A DNA stretch of 64,000 bases from positions 1 to 64,000 of the forward strand of contig CAJUNQ010000013.1 in NCBI GenBank assembly GCA_910587835.1, read 5' to 3'. Shown piece by piece: positions 35,081 through 42,955 of the stretch. Under the pieces are notes generated by a model, which saw only the letters and a list, made by a program, of their open reading frames with translations, was not told the origin of the DNA and searched no databases. The first letter of the stretch is position 1. Each line of letters opens with the position of its first letter. Source of the DNA: an uncultured Oscillospiraceae bacterium. Lineage in GTDB: Bacteria; Bacillota; Clostridia; Oscillospirales; Acutalibacteraceae. Made by a program: the position numbers and the translations under genes.

Positions 35081-36631
35081 TTATCCCCCGCCCCGCCGCC
35101 GGTATTCCACAGGCGTCAGGCCGGTCTTCTCCCGAAACACATGGGAGAAGTAGGAGATATTGTCATACCCCACCCCCATAGCCACCTCGTTTACCGGCAC
35201 ATTGGTGTGGGCCAGCAGCTTTTTGGCCTCGTTCATGCGGATGTCCTGCAGATAGCCCCCAATGGAGAGGCCGGTCTCCTTTTTGAACACCCGGGCCAGG
35301 TAGTCGGGGTTGAGAAAAAACACCTTCGCCAAAACGCCCCGGGTCACGTCCTCCTGGTAGTGGGCGTTGATGTACTCCTTCATCTTGCCCACCGCCGAGT
35401 GGGACTCCTTCATGTACTCCATATAGTCCCCCGCGGTGCGCACCACATAGCACAAATACCGCTTCATGTGGCTGATGGAGAACAGAGAGCGCTCCCGCAG
35501 GGTGTCGAAGCGGCGGTCGGAGAACAGGGCGTGGGCCTGAATCTGCCTTTGCCCCAGAACCGTGTGCACCATCTGCATCAGGTCGATGCGCATGGCCTTG
35601 ATGTAGGGCATGTTCACCTGCTCCCGGGCCGACAGCCGGTCCAGGTGGGCGCAGATATCCTCCTCCAGCTCCTGAATGCGGCCGGCGGTGAGCAGCGTGC
35701 TCCACTCCTGCACCCTTGGGCCAGAGGTATAGGGAATGCTCCGCTTCACATAGTCCCCCGCCCGGCACACCACCCCCTGGCTGCACACATCGTCCGCCAG
35801 ACAGTCCTTCACCCGGGCAAAGGCCTGGGGGGCGTCCTCCAGGGCAATGCCTGTGACATAGTAGAAGTTGCCCCAGCAGGACAGATAGTCCTTGATAAAG
35901 GCCTCAAGCCGCCGCAGGGCCCGGTCAAGAGCCCCGGGCCTCACGCCGGAGAACACCGCGCACTGGGCCCCGTCCCACAGGGGCACAATGGCCTCAAGGG
36001 ACATTTTTTCCTCACCCGCCAGCTCGTCCAGCACATTGCGCATGGCATACCTTTTCCAGTTTCCCACTGCCTCCGACCCGTCCGCCAGAGAGCAGGCGCA
36101 CAGGGCAAAGGCTCCGTCCTCCCCATAGTGGGCCGCGCCCTCCTCAGCCGGGGCGGGCGAGCCCCCGGTCAGCAGCCGCAGCCAGTAGTTCCGCTTCTGT
36201 TCCAGCTGAAGCCCCGGCAGATTCCGGCGCACGCTGGCCAGGCTGCGCAGGCGGCGGGCCTCCTCTACAGCGGCGGCAAGGCGCTCCTGCAGCGCCGGGT
36301 AGGCGATGGGCTTGAGAAAATAGTCGAAGCTGTGCAGCTCCACCGCCTTCTGGGCATAGTTAAAGTTGGCAAAGCCGGTGCAGAACAGGGTGACCACCTC
36401 CATCTGGTTGTCCCGCACCCATTCCAGCAGCTCCAGGCCGCTGCCCCCGGGCATTTCAATGTCTGTCACCATCACCCCGATGTCCCGGCTTTGCAGCAGC
36501 TCCTTGGCCCGCTGGCTGGTCTGGGCCACATAGACCTCCTCCAGGCCCAGGGCCGCAAAATCCACGCCGCCGGCAATGCCCTCTACCACATCCAGCTCGT
36601 CGTCCACCAGCAGGACGTCCAATCCGCTCAC
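35081..36631 (-). CDS. YesN-type response regulator with AraC HTH
   Basis: 516 residues from ATG 36631. Receiver domain at 1-120 with acidic VDDE near 9-12, phospho-acceptor Asp in TDIEMPGGSG and the conserved Lys in FLKPIAYP. A long helical middle region follows, then two AraC helix-turn-helix motifs over the last 100 residues (GVLAKVFFLNPDYLARVFKK and NEVAMGVGYDNISYFSHVF). It probably activates the LplABC-esterase operon on phosphorylation by the kinase at 28837. The pair is split by the operon it likely controls. Confidence 0.92.
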   Translation of the reverse strand: MSGLDVLLVDDELDVVEGIAGGVDFAALGLEEVYVAQTSQRAKELLQSRDIGVMVTDIEMPGGSGLELLEWVRDNQMEVVTLFCTGFANFNYAQKAVELHSFDYFLKPIAYPALQERLAAAVEEARRLRSLASVRRNLPGLQLEQKRNYWLRLLTGGSPAPAEEGAAHYGEDGAFALCACSLADGSEAVGNWKRYAMRNVLDELAGEEKMSLEAIVPLWDGAQCAVFSGVRPGALDRALRRLEAFIKDYLSCWGNFYYVTGIALEDAPQAFARVKDCLADDVCSQGVVCRAGDYVKRSIPYTSGPRVQEWSTLLTAGRIQELEEDICAHLDRLSAREQVNMPYIKAMRIDLMQMVHTVLGQRQIQAHALFSDRRFDTLRERSLFSISHMKRYLCYVVRTAGDYMEYMKESHSAVGKMKEYINAHYQEDVTRGVLAKVFFLNPDYLARVFKKETGLSIGGYLQDIRMNEAKKLLAHTNVPVNEVAMGVGYDNISYFSHVFREKTGLTPVEYRRRGGG

Positions 36632-37259
36632 CCCCCGGCTCCTATTATCGTCCCCTTTATTTTAGCACATCCGCGGGCTGAAATCCAGTCTCTGTTTTTG
36701 GGGGCAGGGGACAAATCCCCGCCGCCCCTTGCCTGCGGCAGAAAGGGCCGTCTGCGATGGAACCGGTACCACAGCTTTTGCCGTTGACACGGCCGCGAAG
36801 CCCAAGATTACGTTCATCGTCCTGGCCCAATCCGACTGGGGCTGGCTCTGACAGGAGAAGCTGCCCCGGCAGGCTGTCCATTGAAAAAAACCACAGGGTG
36901 CAAAGCCCCCTTTGGGGGTTTGGGGGAATGTCTTCTTCTTTTTCTTTTTCTTTTTCTTCTTCTTTATCTTATATGTCTATCGTTTCTCCTAACGTTTTCA
37001 CTATCGCTTTTACTATCGCTTTTACTATCGCTTTCACTGACATTTTTACCGACGCTTTTGCTGTCATCTGCGCAGCCTTTTCCCCTGCCGCTTTCCCGGG
37101 CTCTGGCTACAAGCTCCGGCTTTTGACAGAATTAGTCTGAAAAATGCTATTGTTTTTCTCCAAAAGGTGATATAATATACCCAAAGCAGCCCTGTCCTGC
37201 CGGGCGTGCGGCCCGGTACAGCGGCGCAGTCAACAAGATAAGGTATGGAGGAAACGCAA
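36632..37259. repeat. Intergenic region with a pyrimidine tract and 12-bp tandem repeats
   Basis: No gene supported. It holds a hairpin (AAAGCCCCC with GGGGGTTT near 36901-36920), a homopyrimidine tract at about 36931-36970, and three copies of ACTATCGCTTTT at 37000-37035, flanked by degenerate copies on both sides. A TATAAT -10 box at 37171-37176 probably serves the metallo-hydrolase gene; the -35 is unclear. Confidence 0.7.
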
Positions 37260-38090
37260 ATGGAGTATCGCAGCGCAAACATCACCGAGCGCGGTTTCAT
37301 GTATGGCAAATGGATGACCGCGCCCAACACCTGGACCATCACCTTTGGAGGCGGGGTCTACAGCTACCTGATTATTGGCGAGGAGAAGGCTCTGCTGTTC
37401 GACACGGCCTACGGCATGGGCAACCTGCGGGAGTTTGTGGAGGGCATTACCCAAAAGCCGGTGATTGTGGTGAACTCTCACGGCCACTTTGACCACACCG
37501 GCGGCAACCCCTGGTGGGAGGAGGTCTACGCCGGGCCCGGCGCCGAGACCACCATGAAGAAAGCCTTCAGCCCGGAGATGCAGGAGGACTTTAACAAAAA
37601 GCCCTTCCCCGATTACCAGGTACATACGGTGCGCGAGGGCCATGTCTTTGACCTGGGCGGCCGGCAGCTGGAGGTCATTGAGATTCCCGCCCACCACGAG
37701 AGCAGCATTGCCCTGCTGGACCGGTCCAACCGGGCTCTTTACAGCGGCGATGAGCTGGAGGCCGGGCAGGTGCTCCTCTTTGTCCGCAACGAGCTGCTGC
37801 CTCTGAAAGAGGTAGTGGCCAACCACATGGCCAACATGAACAAGCTGAAGGCCCATTGGGATGAGTTCGACGTCATCTACCCGGCCCACAACGGCCCGGG
37901 GCTTCACAAGAGCTATATTGACGACTATATTGCCCTGGCCCAGCATGTTCTGGCCGGCGACGCCCAGATTATGCCGGACCTGGCCGGGTTTGGCTGGGCC
38001 CCCAGCGTGGAGGGGAGCCAGTTCGCCAGCCTGGGCGCCCTGGAACGGGCCCAGTATGGCGGCGCCTCCTTCATCTATGTAAAGGAGTAA
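37260..38090 (+). CDS. MBL-fold metallo-hydrolase
   Basis: 276 residues from ATG 37260, with GGAGG 8 nt upstream (ATG 37245 lacks a site). The metallo-beta-lactamase fold is shown by NSHGHFDHTGG (HxHxDH, binds two metal ions), PAHHESSIALLD and YPAHNGPG, with LYSGDELEAG supplying the bridging Asp. Such enzymes hydrolyse varied esters, lactones or thioesters. Substrate unknown. A 170-nt gap separates it from the next gene. Confidence 0.88.
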   Translation: MEYRSANITERGFMYGKWMTAPNTWTITFGGGVYSYLIIGEEKALLFDTAYGMGNLREFVEGITQKPVIVVNSHGHFDHTGGNPWWEEVYAGPGAETTMKKAFSPEMQEDFNKKPFPDYQVHTVREGHVFDLGGRQLEVIEIPAHHESSIALLDRSNRALYSGDELEAGQVLLFVRNELLPLKEVVANHMANMNKLKAHWDEFDVIYPAHNGPGLHKSYIDDYIALAQHVLAGDAQIMPDLAGFGWAPSVEGSQFASLGALERAQYGGASFIYVKE

Positions 38091-38256
38091 TCCCACGGCA
38101 GCCATGTCCTGCCGGTACAATAAGCTACAAGGGCGGCGCGCAGAACGCGCCCCCGGCCCTGACGGGGGATTTGCCCGCCCAGGGCATGTCCCAAAAGAAT
38201 AAACGGAGAGCGACCCCTGGGGCAGGGGCCGTTTTCCTGTGGAAGGAGAGGTTTCC

Positions 38257-39618
38257 ATGCTGGCTTTTCTGGGCTTTCTCACAGTAGCCCTGATGCTTGC
38301 GCTGATTATCTGGAAGAAGCTGACCCCCACTGTGGCCTTAATCGCGGCGCCGCTGGTGACAGGGCTCATCTCCTGCGGCTTTACGGTCACCGACCCGGAG
38401 GCCGCGCCCGGCCGCATCGACTTTCTGCAAAACGCCAAAAACCTGGGGGGCATGATCGTCGGGGCCCAGGGCATTGGCTCGGTGGCGGCTACCGGGGTTA
38501 TGTTCCTGTTTTCCATTCTGTTTTTCGGCATTCTCACCGACGCGGGGACCTTCCGGCCGATCATCAGGGGCATCATCCGGCGCATGGGCGGCAACCCGGT
38601 GCTCATCACCCTGGGCACGGCTCTGCTGGCCATGTGCGTCCACCTGGACGGCTCCGGCGCGGTGACCTTTCTCATCTGCGTGCCTCCCCTGGTCCCCCTG
38701 TATGACGCCATGAGCATGAGGCGCACCACCCTGGCCACCACCGTGGCCCTGGCGGCGGGCACCATGAACATCCTCCCCTGGGGCGGGCCTACCATACGGG
38801 CCGCCAGCGCTTTGGGGGCCGGGGACCCGGTGGGTTTTTTTCTGCCGGTGCTGCCCGCAGTGGGGGTGGGCCTGGCCTGCGTGCTGGGCTTTGCGGCCAT
38901 GCTGGGCCTGTGGGAGAAATCCCGGGCCGGCCGGCTGGCCCCGGCGGGAGGGGCCTATCAGGAGCAGGAGCTGAGCCCGGAGCAGCAGGCGCTGCTTCGT
39001 CCCCGGCTGTTCTGGGTCAACATCGGGCTCATTGTGCTGGCCATTGCCAGCCTGCTGCTCTCGGGACTGGCCCCGGCAGTGGTGTTTATGATATTTTATG
39101 TGCTGGCCACGGTAATCAACTACCCCAATGTGGACCAGTCTAAGGCCCGGGTGGACGCCCATGCCCAGAGCGCCATGATGATGTGCTCGGTGCTGTTTGC
39201 GGCCGGGTGCTTCTGCGGCATTATGAAGGGCTCGGGGATGATTGACGCCATGGCCAAGGCCCTGGTCTCGGTGATGCCGGACTCTCTGGCCCGGTTCTTC
39301 CCGGCCATCACCGGGGTGATCTCCATGCCCGCCTCCCTGGTGTTCGACCCGGACTCCTTCTACTACGGGGTGCTGCCCATTCTGGGCGAGACTGCCAAGG
39401 GCTTTGGGGTGGACCCGCTGATGGTGGGCCGGGCGGCTATTCTGGGCCAGATGACCACCGGCTTCCCGGTGTCCCCGCTCTCCCCCGCCACCTTTTTGCT
39501 GGTGGGCCTTGCCGGGGTGGACCTGGGAGAGCACCAGAAAAGGACCATCCCCTTTGCCCTGGCGTTGACCCTGATCATGCTGGCTGTAGCCATGCTGACC
39601 GGCGGCGTGAGCTTATAG
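38257..39618 (+). CDS. CitMHS-type carboxylate transporter
   Basis: 453 residues from ATG 38257 (AAGGAGAGG upstream). About 12 membrane spans; resembles the Mg2+-citrate/complexed carboxylate symporters CitM/CitH: FGILTDAGTFRPII, HLDGSGAVTFLI, MNILPWGGPTIRAAS and VFDPDSFYYGVLP are the family's conserved loops. It imports a di- or tricarboxylate with a cation. No two-component system or citrate lyase is adjacent. Confidence 0.9.
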   Translation: MLAFLGFLTVALMLALIIWKKLTPTVALIAAPLVTGLISCGFTVTDPEAAPGRIDFLQNAKNLGGMIVGAQGIGSVAATGVMFLFSILFFGILTDAGTFRPIIRGIIRRMGGNPVLITLGTALLAMCVHLDGSGAVTFLICVPPLVPLYDAMSMRRTTLATTVALAAGTMNILPWGGPTIRAASALGAGDPVGFFLPVLPAVGVGLACVLGFAAMLGLWEKSRAGRLAPAGGAYQEQELSPEQQALLRPRLFWVNIGLIVLAIASLLLSGLAPAVVFMIFYVLATVINYPNVDQSKARVDAHAQSAMMMCSVLFAAGCFCGIMKGSGMIDAMAKALVSVMPDSLARFFPAITGVISMPASLVFDPDSFYYGVLPILGETAKGFGVDPLMVGRAAILGQMTTGFPVSPLSPATFLLVGLAGVDLGEHQKRTIPFALALTLIMLAVAMLTGGVSL

Positions 39619-39706
39619 GGACATCTGCCAGGCCCTTCCCCGCACCGCTCCCCTTGTTTGACGGGGAGCAGCAGAGGGGCGCATCCCCCCTCGCCAGTCA
39701 AAGAAT

Positions 39707-39752
39707 AAACAGCGCGCGCCAGCCCGAGAGAATGGGTTGGTGTGCGCTGTTT
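39707..39752 (+). terminator. Terminator after the CitMHS gene
   Basis: AAACAGCGCGCGCCAGCCC pairs with GGGTTGGTGTGCGCTGTTT (two mismatches). Symmetric A/T ends allow function in both directions. Confidence 0.65.
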
Positions 39753-39880
39753 GCCATTCAGGAGTTGTAGAATAAGATAGTACGCCAGTCTGAAATACTG
39801 TCGTTGATATTGCCGCAAGGCCCTGTCGCTGGCAAAAAGATATTCGAAAGCTCTGGCGCAAGGCCTGCCGCTATAGGCTC

Positions 39881-40582
39881 TTACCCTCTGTCAGAGGCAG
39901 GGGGGAAGCTGCCCAAAGGGGCCGTCCCCTTTCCCAGCCGGTCCTTCAGCCATTGCCGGACCCTTTCCAGGTCCGGGTCGCAGAGCAGGAGGAGAATCTC
40001 CGTCAGCTCCGCCGGGGGCAGGTCCCACCAGCGGAAGGCCAGCAGAAGGCTGGTCAGCTCTGGGTCAAACCGGCATTTCAGCTGCCTGGCGGGGTTGCCG
40101 CCAAACACCGTATAGGGGGGAACATCCTTTGCCACCACCGAACAGGCGGCAATGATCGCCCCGTCCCCCACCTTGACGCCGGGCAAAATCACGCTTTCCC
40201 GGCCGATCCACACATCGTTGCCAATCACCGTGTCGCCCTTGCGGGGCAGCTGGGCCATATGGGGCGGGGTATTCTCCTGCCATGCGCCGCCCATCACGGC
40301 AAAGGGGTAGGTGGTTACACTGCTGACCCGGTGGTTGGCAGGCCCCATGATAAATTTTGTGCCAGAGGCAATGGCGCAGAATTTCCCAATTACCAGCCTG
40401 TCCCCGAATTCCGGGTGGTTGAACAGCACATTGTTCTTTTCAAACCCGGCAGGGTCGTTCTGGTCGTCGTAATAGGTGTACTCTCCCACCAGAATGTTGG
40501 GAGCCTGGACCACGTTTTTGATAAAGCACGAGGTTTTATATTCGTTTGGAAAGGCCGCGTTGGGGTCCGGAATCCTTGTCAT
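39881..40582 (-). CDS. CatB/Vat-like hexapeptide acetyltransferase
   Basis: About 233 residues from ATG 40582 (TTG 40588 possible). Left-handed beta-helix O-acetyltransferase of the xenobiotic (CatB/Vat) group: VGEYTYYDD, IGKFCAIASGTKFIMGPANHR with the catalytic His, DVWIGRESVILPGVKVGDG and the C-terminal FGGNPARQLKCRF. Relatives acetylate chloramphenicol or streptogramin A, but many act on other molecules. No RBS is visible: the palindromic element at 40590-40754 ends 8 bp before the ATG and has replaced the native leader. Expression is doubtful. Confidence 0.85.
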   Translation of the reverse strand: MTRIPDPNAAFPNEYKTSCFIKNVVQAPNILVGEYTYYDDQNDPAGFEKNNVLFNHPEFGDRLVIGKFCAIASGTKFIMGPANHRVSSVTTYPFAVMGGAWQENTPPHMAQLPRKGDTVIGNDVWIGRESVILPGVKVGDGAIIAACSVVAKDVPPYTVFGGNPARQLKCRFDPELTSLLLAFRWWDLPPAELTEILLLLCDPDLERVRQWLKDRLGKGTAPLGSFPPASDRG

Positions 40583-40589
40583 ATACAAT

Positions 40590-40754
40590 TAGGGCTTGTT
40601 TGAAAATAGAGGGAATGACGAATTTTTACCCAAAAGGGGTTCATTTCAAGGAAAAAACCGCAAGGCAATCTTCCGATTGGCGAGGATTTTTGACGCAGAA
40701 AGGGGCCCCTTCTGGGTAAAAAGACGGCCTTTCCGATTTTTCAAACAAGCCCTA
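40590..40754. mobile_element. 165-bp palindromic MITE-like element, copy B
   Basis: Terminal inverted repeats TAGGGCTTGTTTGAAAA and complement, with TA at the outer edges and an inner inverted pair (TACCCAAAAGGGG and CCCCTTCTGGGTA). The core, read on the minus strand, contains TTTCTGCGTCAAAAATCCTCG-like and CTTGCGGTTTTTTCCTTGAA sequences shared with the element at 11864. The terminal repeats differ between the two copies while the core is kept. Confidence 0.8.
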
Positions 40755-41204
40755 CCCTTTCTGTTTTTTTATCACCTCCCTTCCTTCGCAAAGTATGATG
40801 GCGACCGCCCGTTTTTTTCTCAGCTCTCTCCTCATTTTGCCGCTTTTCCATGCCTTTCCTTTTACTCTCTATATTTTATTATAGCACACCTGGCGGTGGG
40901 CAAGTCGCGGGGCCGCGAAGCGACACGCTACCGGCATCTACACTTTGGACTTGTTCCCCGCGCAAAGCAGTTTGTAGTTATTATAGCATAGGGGCCGGGT
41001 TTGTTAACCCTTTGCCCCTTTCGCAAATTATGATGTAGGCGCTCCCTGGAAGTACCGGGGTCCTGAGCGTGAATCATAATAAAACAGCCCGATCGGCCGC
41101 GCCGTCTTGGGACAACGGCTTGCAACCGCGGCGGAGTTATGGTATACTTGGCGGGACAGAAGGGGGGCCTGTCAGAATCATGATGAGAAGGAGGAAAGCC
41201 CACA
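40755..41204. other. Intergenic region with a promoter at 41120-41148
   Basis: No gene supported. TTGCAA (41120-41125) and TATACT (41143-41148) with a 17-bp spacer form a promoter for the following small gene. Two similar segments, TTCGCAAAGTATGATG near 40795 and TTCGCAAATTATGATG near 41020, are direct repeats of unknown role. Confidence 0.5.
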
Positions 41205-41531
41205 ATGGAGCAAGAAAAGAAGAAAGCGCTGCGCGCCCAGTATGACCAGCGGAGGCCTGACATGGGCATTGTCTGCTGGAAGGCCGGGGAGAAAATGTGG
41301 ATCGCTGTCTCGAAGGACGCCAACGCGGACTATAACGGCAGCCTGTTTCAGCTGAAGCTCGGGTCCTGGCCCAACCGGGAAATGCAGAGGGCCTACACGG
41401 AAAACCCGGATGCCTTTACCTGGTCCCTGCTGAAAAAGCTGGACTATAAGGAGCGGGACGAGGACCACAGCGACGACCTGGAGCTGCTGTATCTGATGTG
41501 CATGGAGGAAGTACCCCCAGGCAAGAAATAG
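41205..41531 (+). CDS. Small protein resembling a degenerate GIY-YIG domain
   Basis: 108 residues from ATG 41205 (GGAGG upstream). The layout resembles GIY-YIG nuclease-like proteins of clostridia: MGIVCWKAGEKMWIAVSKDA in place of GIYxI...GKxYIGSS, then FQLKLGSWPNREMQRAYTEN and a final helix. The defining Tyr residues are replaced (GIV, IAV), so nuclease activity is unlikely. Own promoter and terminator. The fold assignment is inference. Confidence 0.6.
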   Translation: MEQEKKKALRAQYDQRRPDMGIVCWKAGEKMWIAVSKDANADYNGSLFQLKLGSWPNREMQRAYTENPDAFTWSLLKKLDYKERDEDHSDDLELLYLMCMEEVPPGKK

Positions 41532-41576
41532 GCCTTGCTGGGAGCGGCAATTTTCCGGGCAAGGCGGCGCACAACA

Positions 41577-41612
41577 GCAGGGCCGGGGGGGATTTCCCCG
41601 GCCCTGCTTTCT
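41577..41612 (+). terminator. Terminator
   Basis: GCAGGGCCGGGG pairs exactly with CCCCGGCCCTGC and is followed by TTTCT. It separates two convergent small genes. Confidence 0.8.
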
Positions 41613-41619
41613 GATTATC

Positions 41620-42057
41620 TTACGCTGTAACGTCTATGCCCTGCCGGTAGCTGTCCAGAATACTGGTGTCAAAGGGGGTTCCCCAGCTCCACCCCGGGTT
41701 GTGCTGGCGGACAAACCCGGCAAGCCGTTGGGCCTCGCTGTGGAACATTTCGTTCAGGGTCCAGGACGCGCTCAGCCGCTCTTCCGGCGGGAGGGACAGG
41801 GTATAGCTCCGAATGGCCCCGCTGACGTCCTCCCCGTTGCTGACCCCATAGCCGTTCTTCATATGCTCAAAAGCAATCTGCCTGACCTGATTTGCGGCGC
41901 TTTCGTCCACGGGAACGATTTTGCGATAGTCTCCGGCGTGGTTCAGGCTCATGCCAGGGGCGCCGTAGGGGTTGACATGGGGCCTGGCCTGCTGGCCCCG
42001 GGCAAGCTCGCCCAGCCTTTGCTGCTGCCGACTTTGTACAATCTGGTTGACTGTCAT
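41620..42057 (-). CDS. Conserved-looking protein of unknown function
   Basis: 145 residues from ATG 42057 with AAGGAGG 8 nt upstream. Starts MTVNQIVQSRQQQRLGELA, then a Gln/Arg-rich segment and a helical domain with WTLNEMFHSEAQRLAGFV. No membrane span or signal peptide. I do not recognise the family. The good RBS and coding composition support a real gene. Confidence 0.7.
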   Translation of the reverse strand: MTVNQIVQSRQQQRLGELARGQQARPHVNPYGAPGMSLNHAGDYRKIVPVDESAANQVRQIAFEHMKNGYGVSNGEDVSGAIRSYTLSLPPEERLSASWTLNEMFHSEAQRLAGFVRQHNPGWSWGTPFDTSILDSYRQGIDVTA

Positions 42058-42298
42058 AGAAAGACCTCCTTGCCAAAAATCGCTTGCGCCGCCTGTTCGC
42101 CGCGAGCGGCTCCTTACTTATATTATCGGCTGTTTGGGGTAAAAAAGTAAGGCCTTCTTTAAAAAATGACGCGTCTTGCCATGCAATTTATTCCAGGGGC
42201 CTTGCGGGCTCTCCCAGAGGCTCGGCCCTTCCACCGAGCAGGCGGGTGGTATTCTCCCCTGCATGATATCCCGCGAAAGGGCCCGTCTTCCGGGGGCG

Positions 42299-42955
42299 TC
42301 AATTCTGCTTCACCAATTCCTTCATCCACGCCACAGCCGGGTCCAGGTTCTGGGCGTTGGCCGCCACCCCTATAATCACGTCCCCGGTGTAGTAGCCTGC
42401 CTGGTGAAGGGGGGAGCCGGGCTTCAGCCATATGCCCGCCACCACCTTTCTGCCGCCCTGGCCCTCATAGGTATAGAGCGCATGGCCGGCCAGGTCCTCC
42501 TGCTCAATAAACAGGCTCAGGTCCACAAAGGCCTCCTGAGAGGCATAGGAGGCGAAAACCGCCTCGTCCGCGGCAAACAGGTCCAAATCTCCAATGCCGA
42601 ACAACGCCGCCAGCACCTGAACCGTCTCCCCGTCTGCGGAGGTGTAGCTGTCGTAGCGCAGGGTATAGCCTGCCGACACGTCTACGGTTTTGCCCTGCAT
42701 GTCCTCCCCGGTCTGCTCCAAAAGCCCGGTCAGCACGGCGCTGTCTCCCGAATCGTCCGCGTTGACCAGCACAGCGTACACAGCGGCGTTGCCCCTGCCC
42801 GCGTTCAGGGCAACGGTGAGCACAGCCAACGCCGCCACGCTGAGCAGAACGATCAGCGGCAGCTTATAATAGTCCCACACAAACTCAAGCCGGCGGTTTT
42901 TTTCCAGCCCCTTCAGGGTTTTGATATCCTGGCGGATCTGCCCGGTCCATCTCAT
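42299..42955 (-). CDS. Single-span membrane protein with a binding-protein-like outer domain, coupled to a YesN gene
   Basis: 218 residues from ATG 42955. About 30 cytosolic residues, one membrane span (LPLIVLLSVAALAVLTVAL), then an extracytoplasmic domain with LDLFAADEAVFASYASQEAF and HALYTYEGQ, a pattern reminiscent of a reduced solute-binding fold. Its ATG overlaps the stop codon of the response-regulator gene (ATGA), so the two are translated together. Similar proteins of unknown function occur in clostridia. It may be an accessory sensor for the YesMN pair upstream; this is inference. Confidence 0.7.
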   Translation of the reverse strand: MRWTGQIRQDIKTLKGLEKNRRLEFVWDYYKLPLIVLLSVAALAVLTVALNAGRGNAAVYAVLVNADDSGDSAVLTGLLEQTGEDMQGKTVDVSAGYTLRYDSYTSADGETVQVLAALFGIGDLDLFAADEAVFASYASQEAFVDLSLFIEQEDLAGHALYTYEGQGGRKVVAGIWLKPGSPLHQAGYYTGDVIIGVAANAQNLDPAVAWMKELVKQN

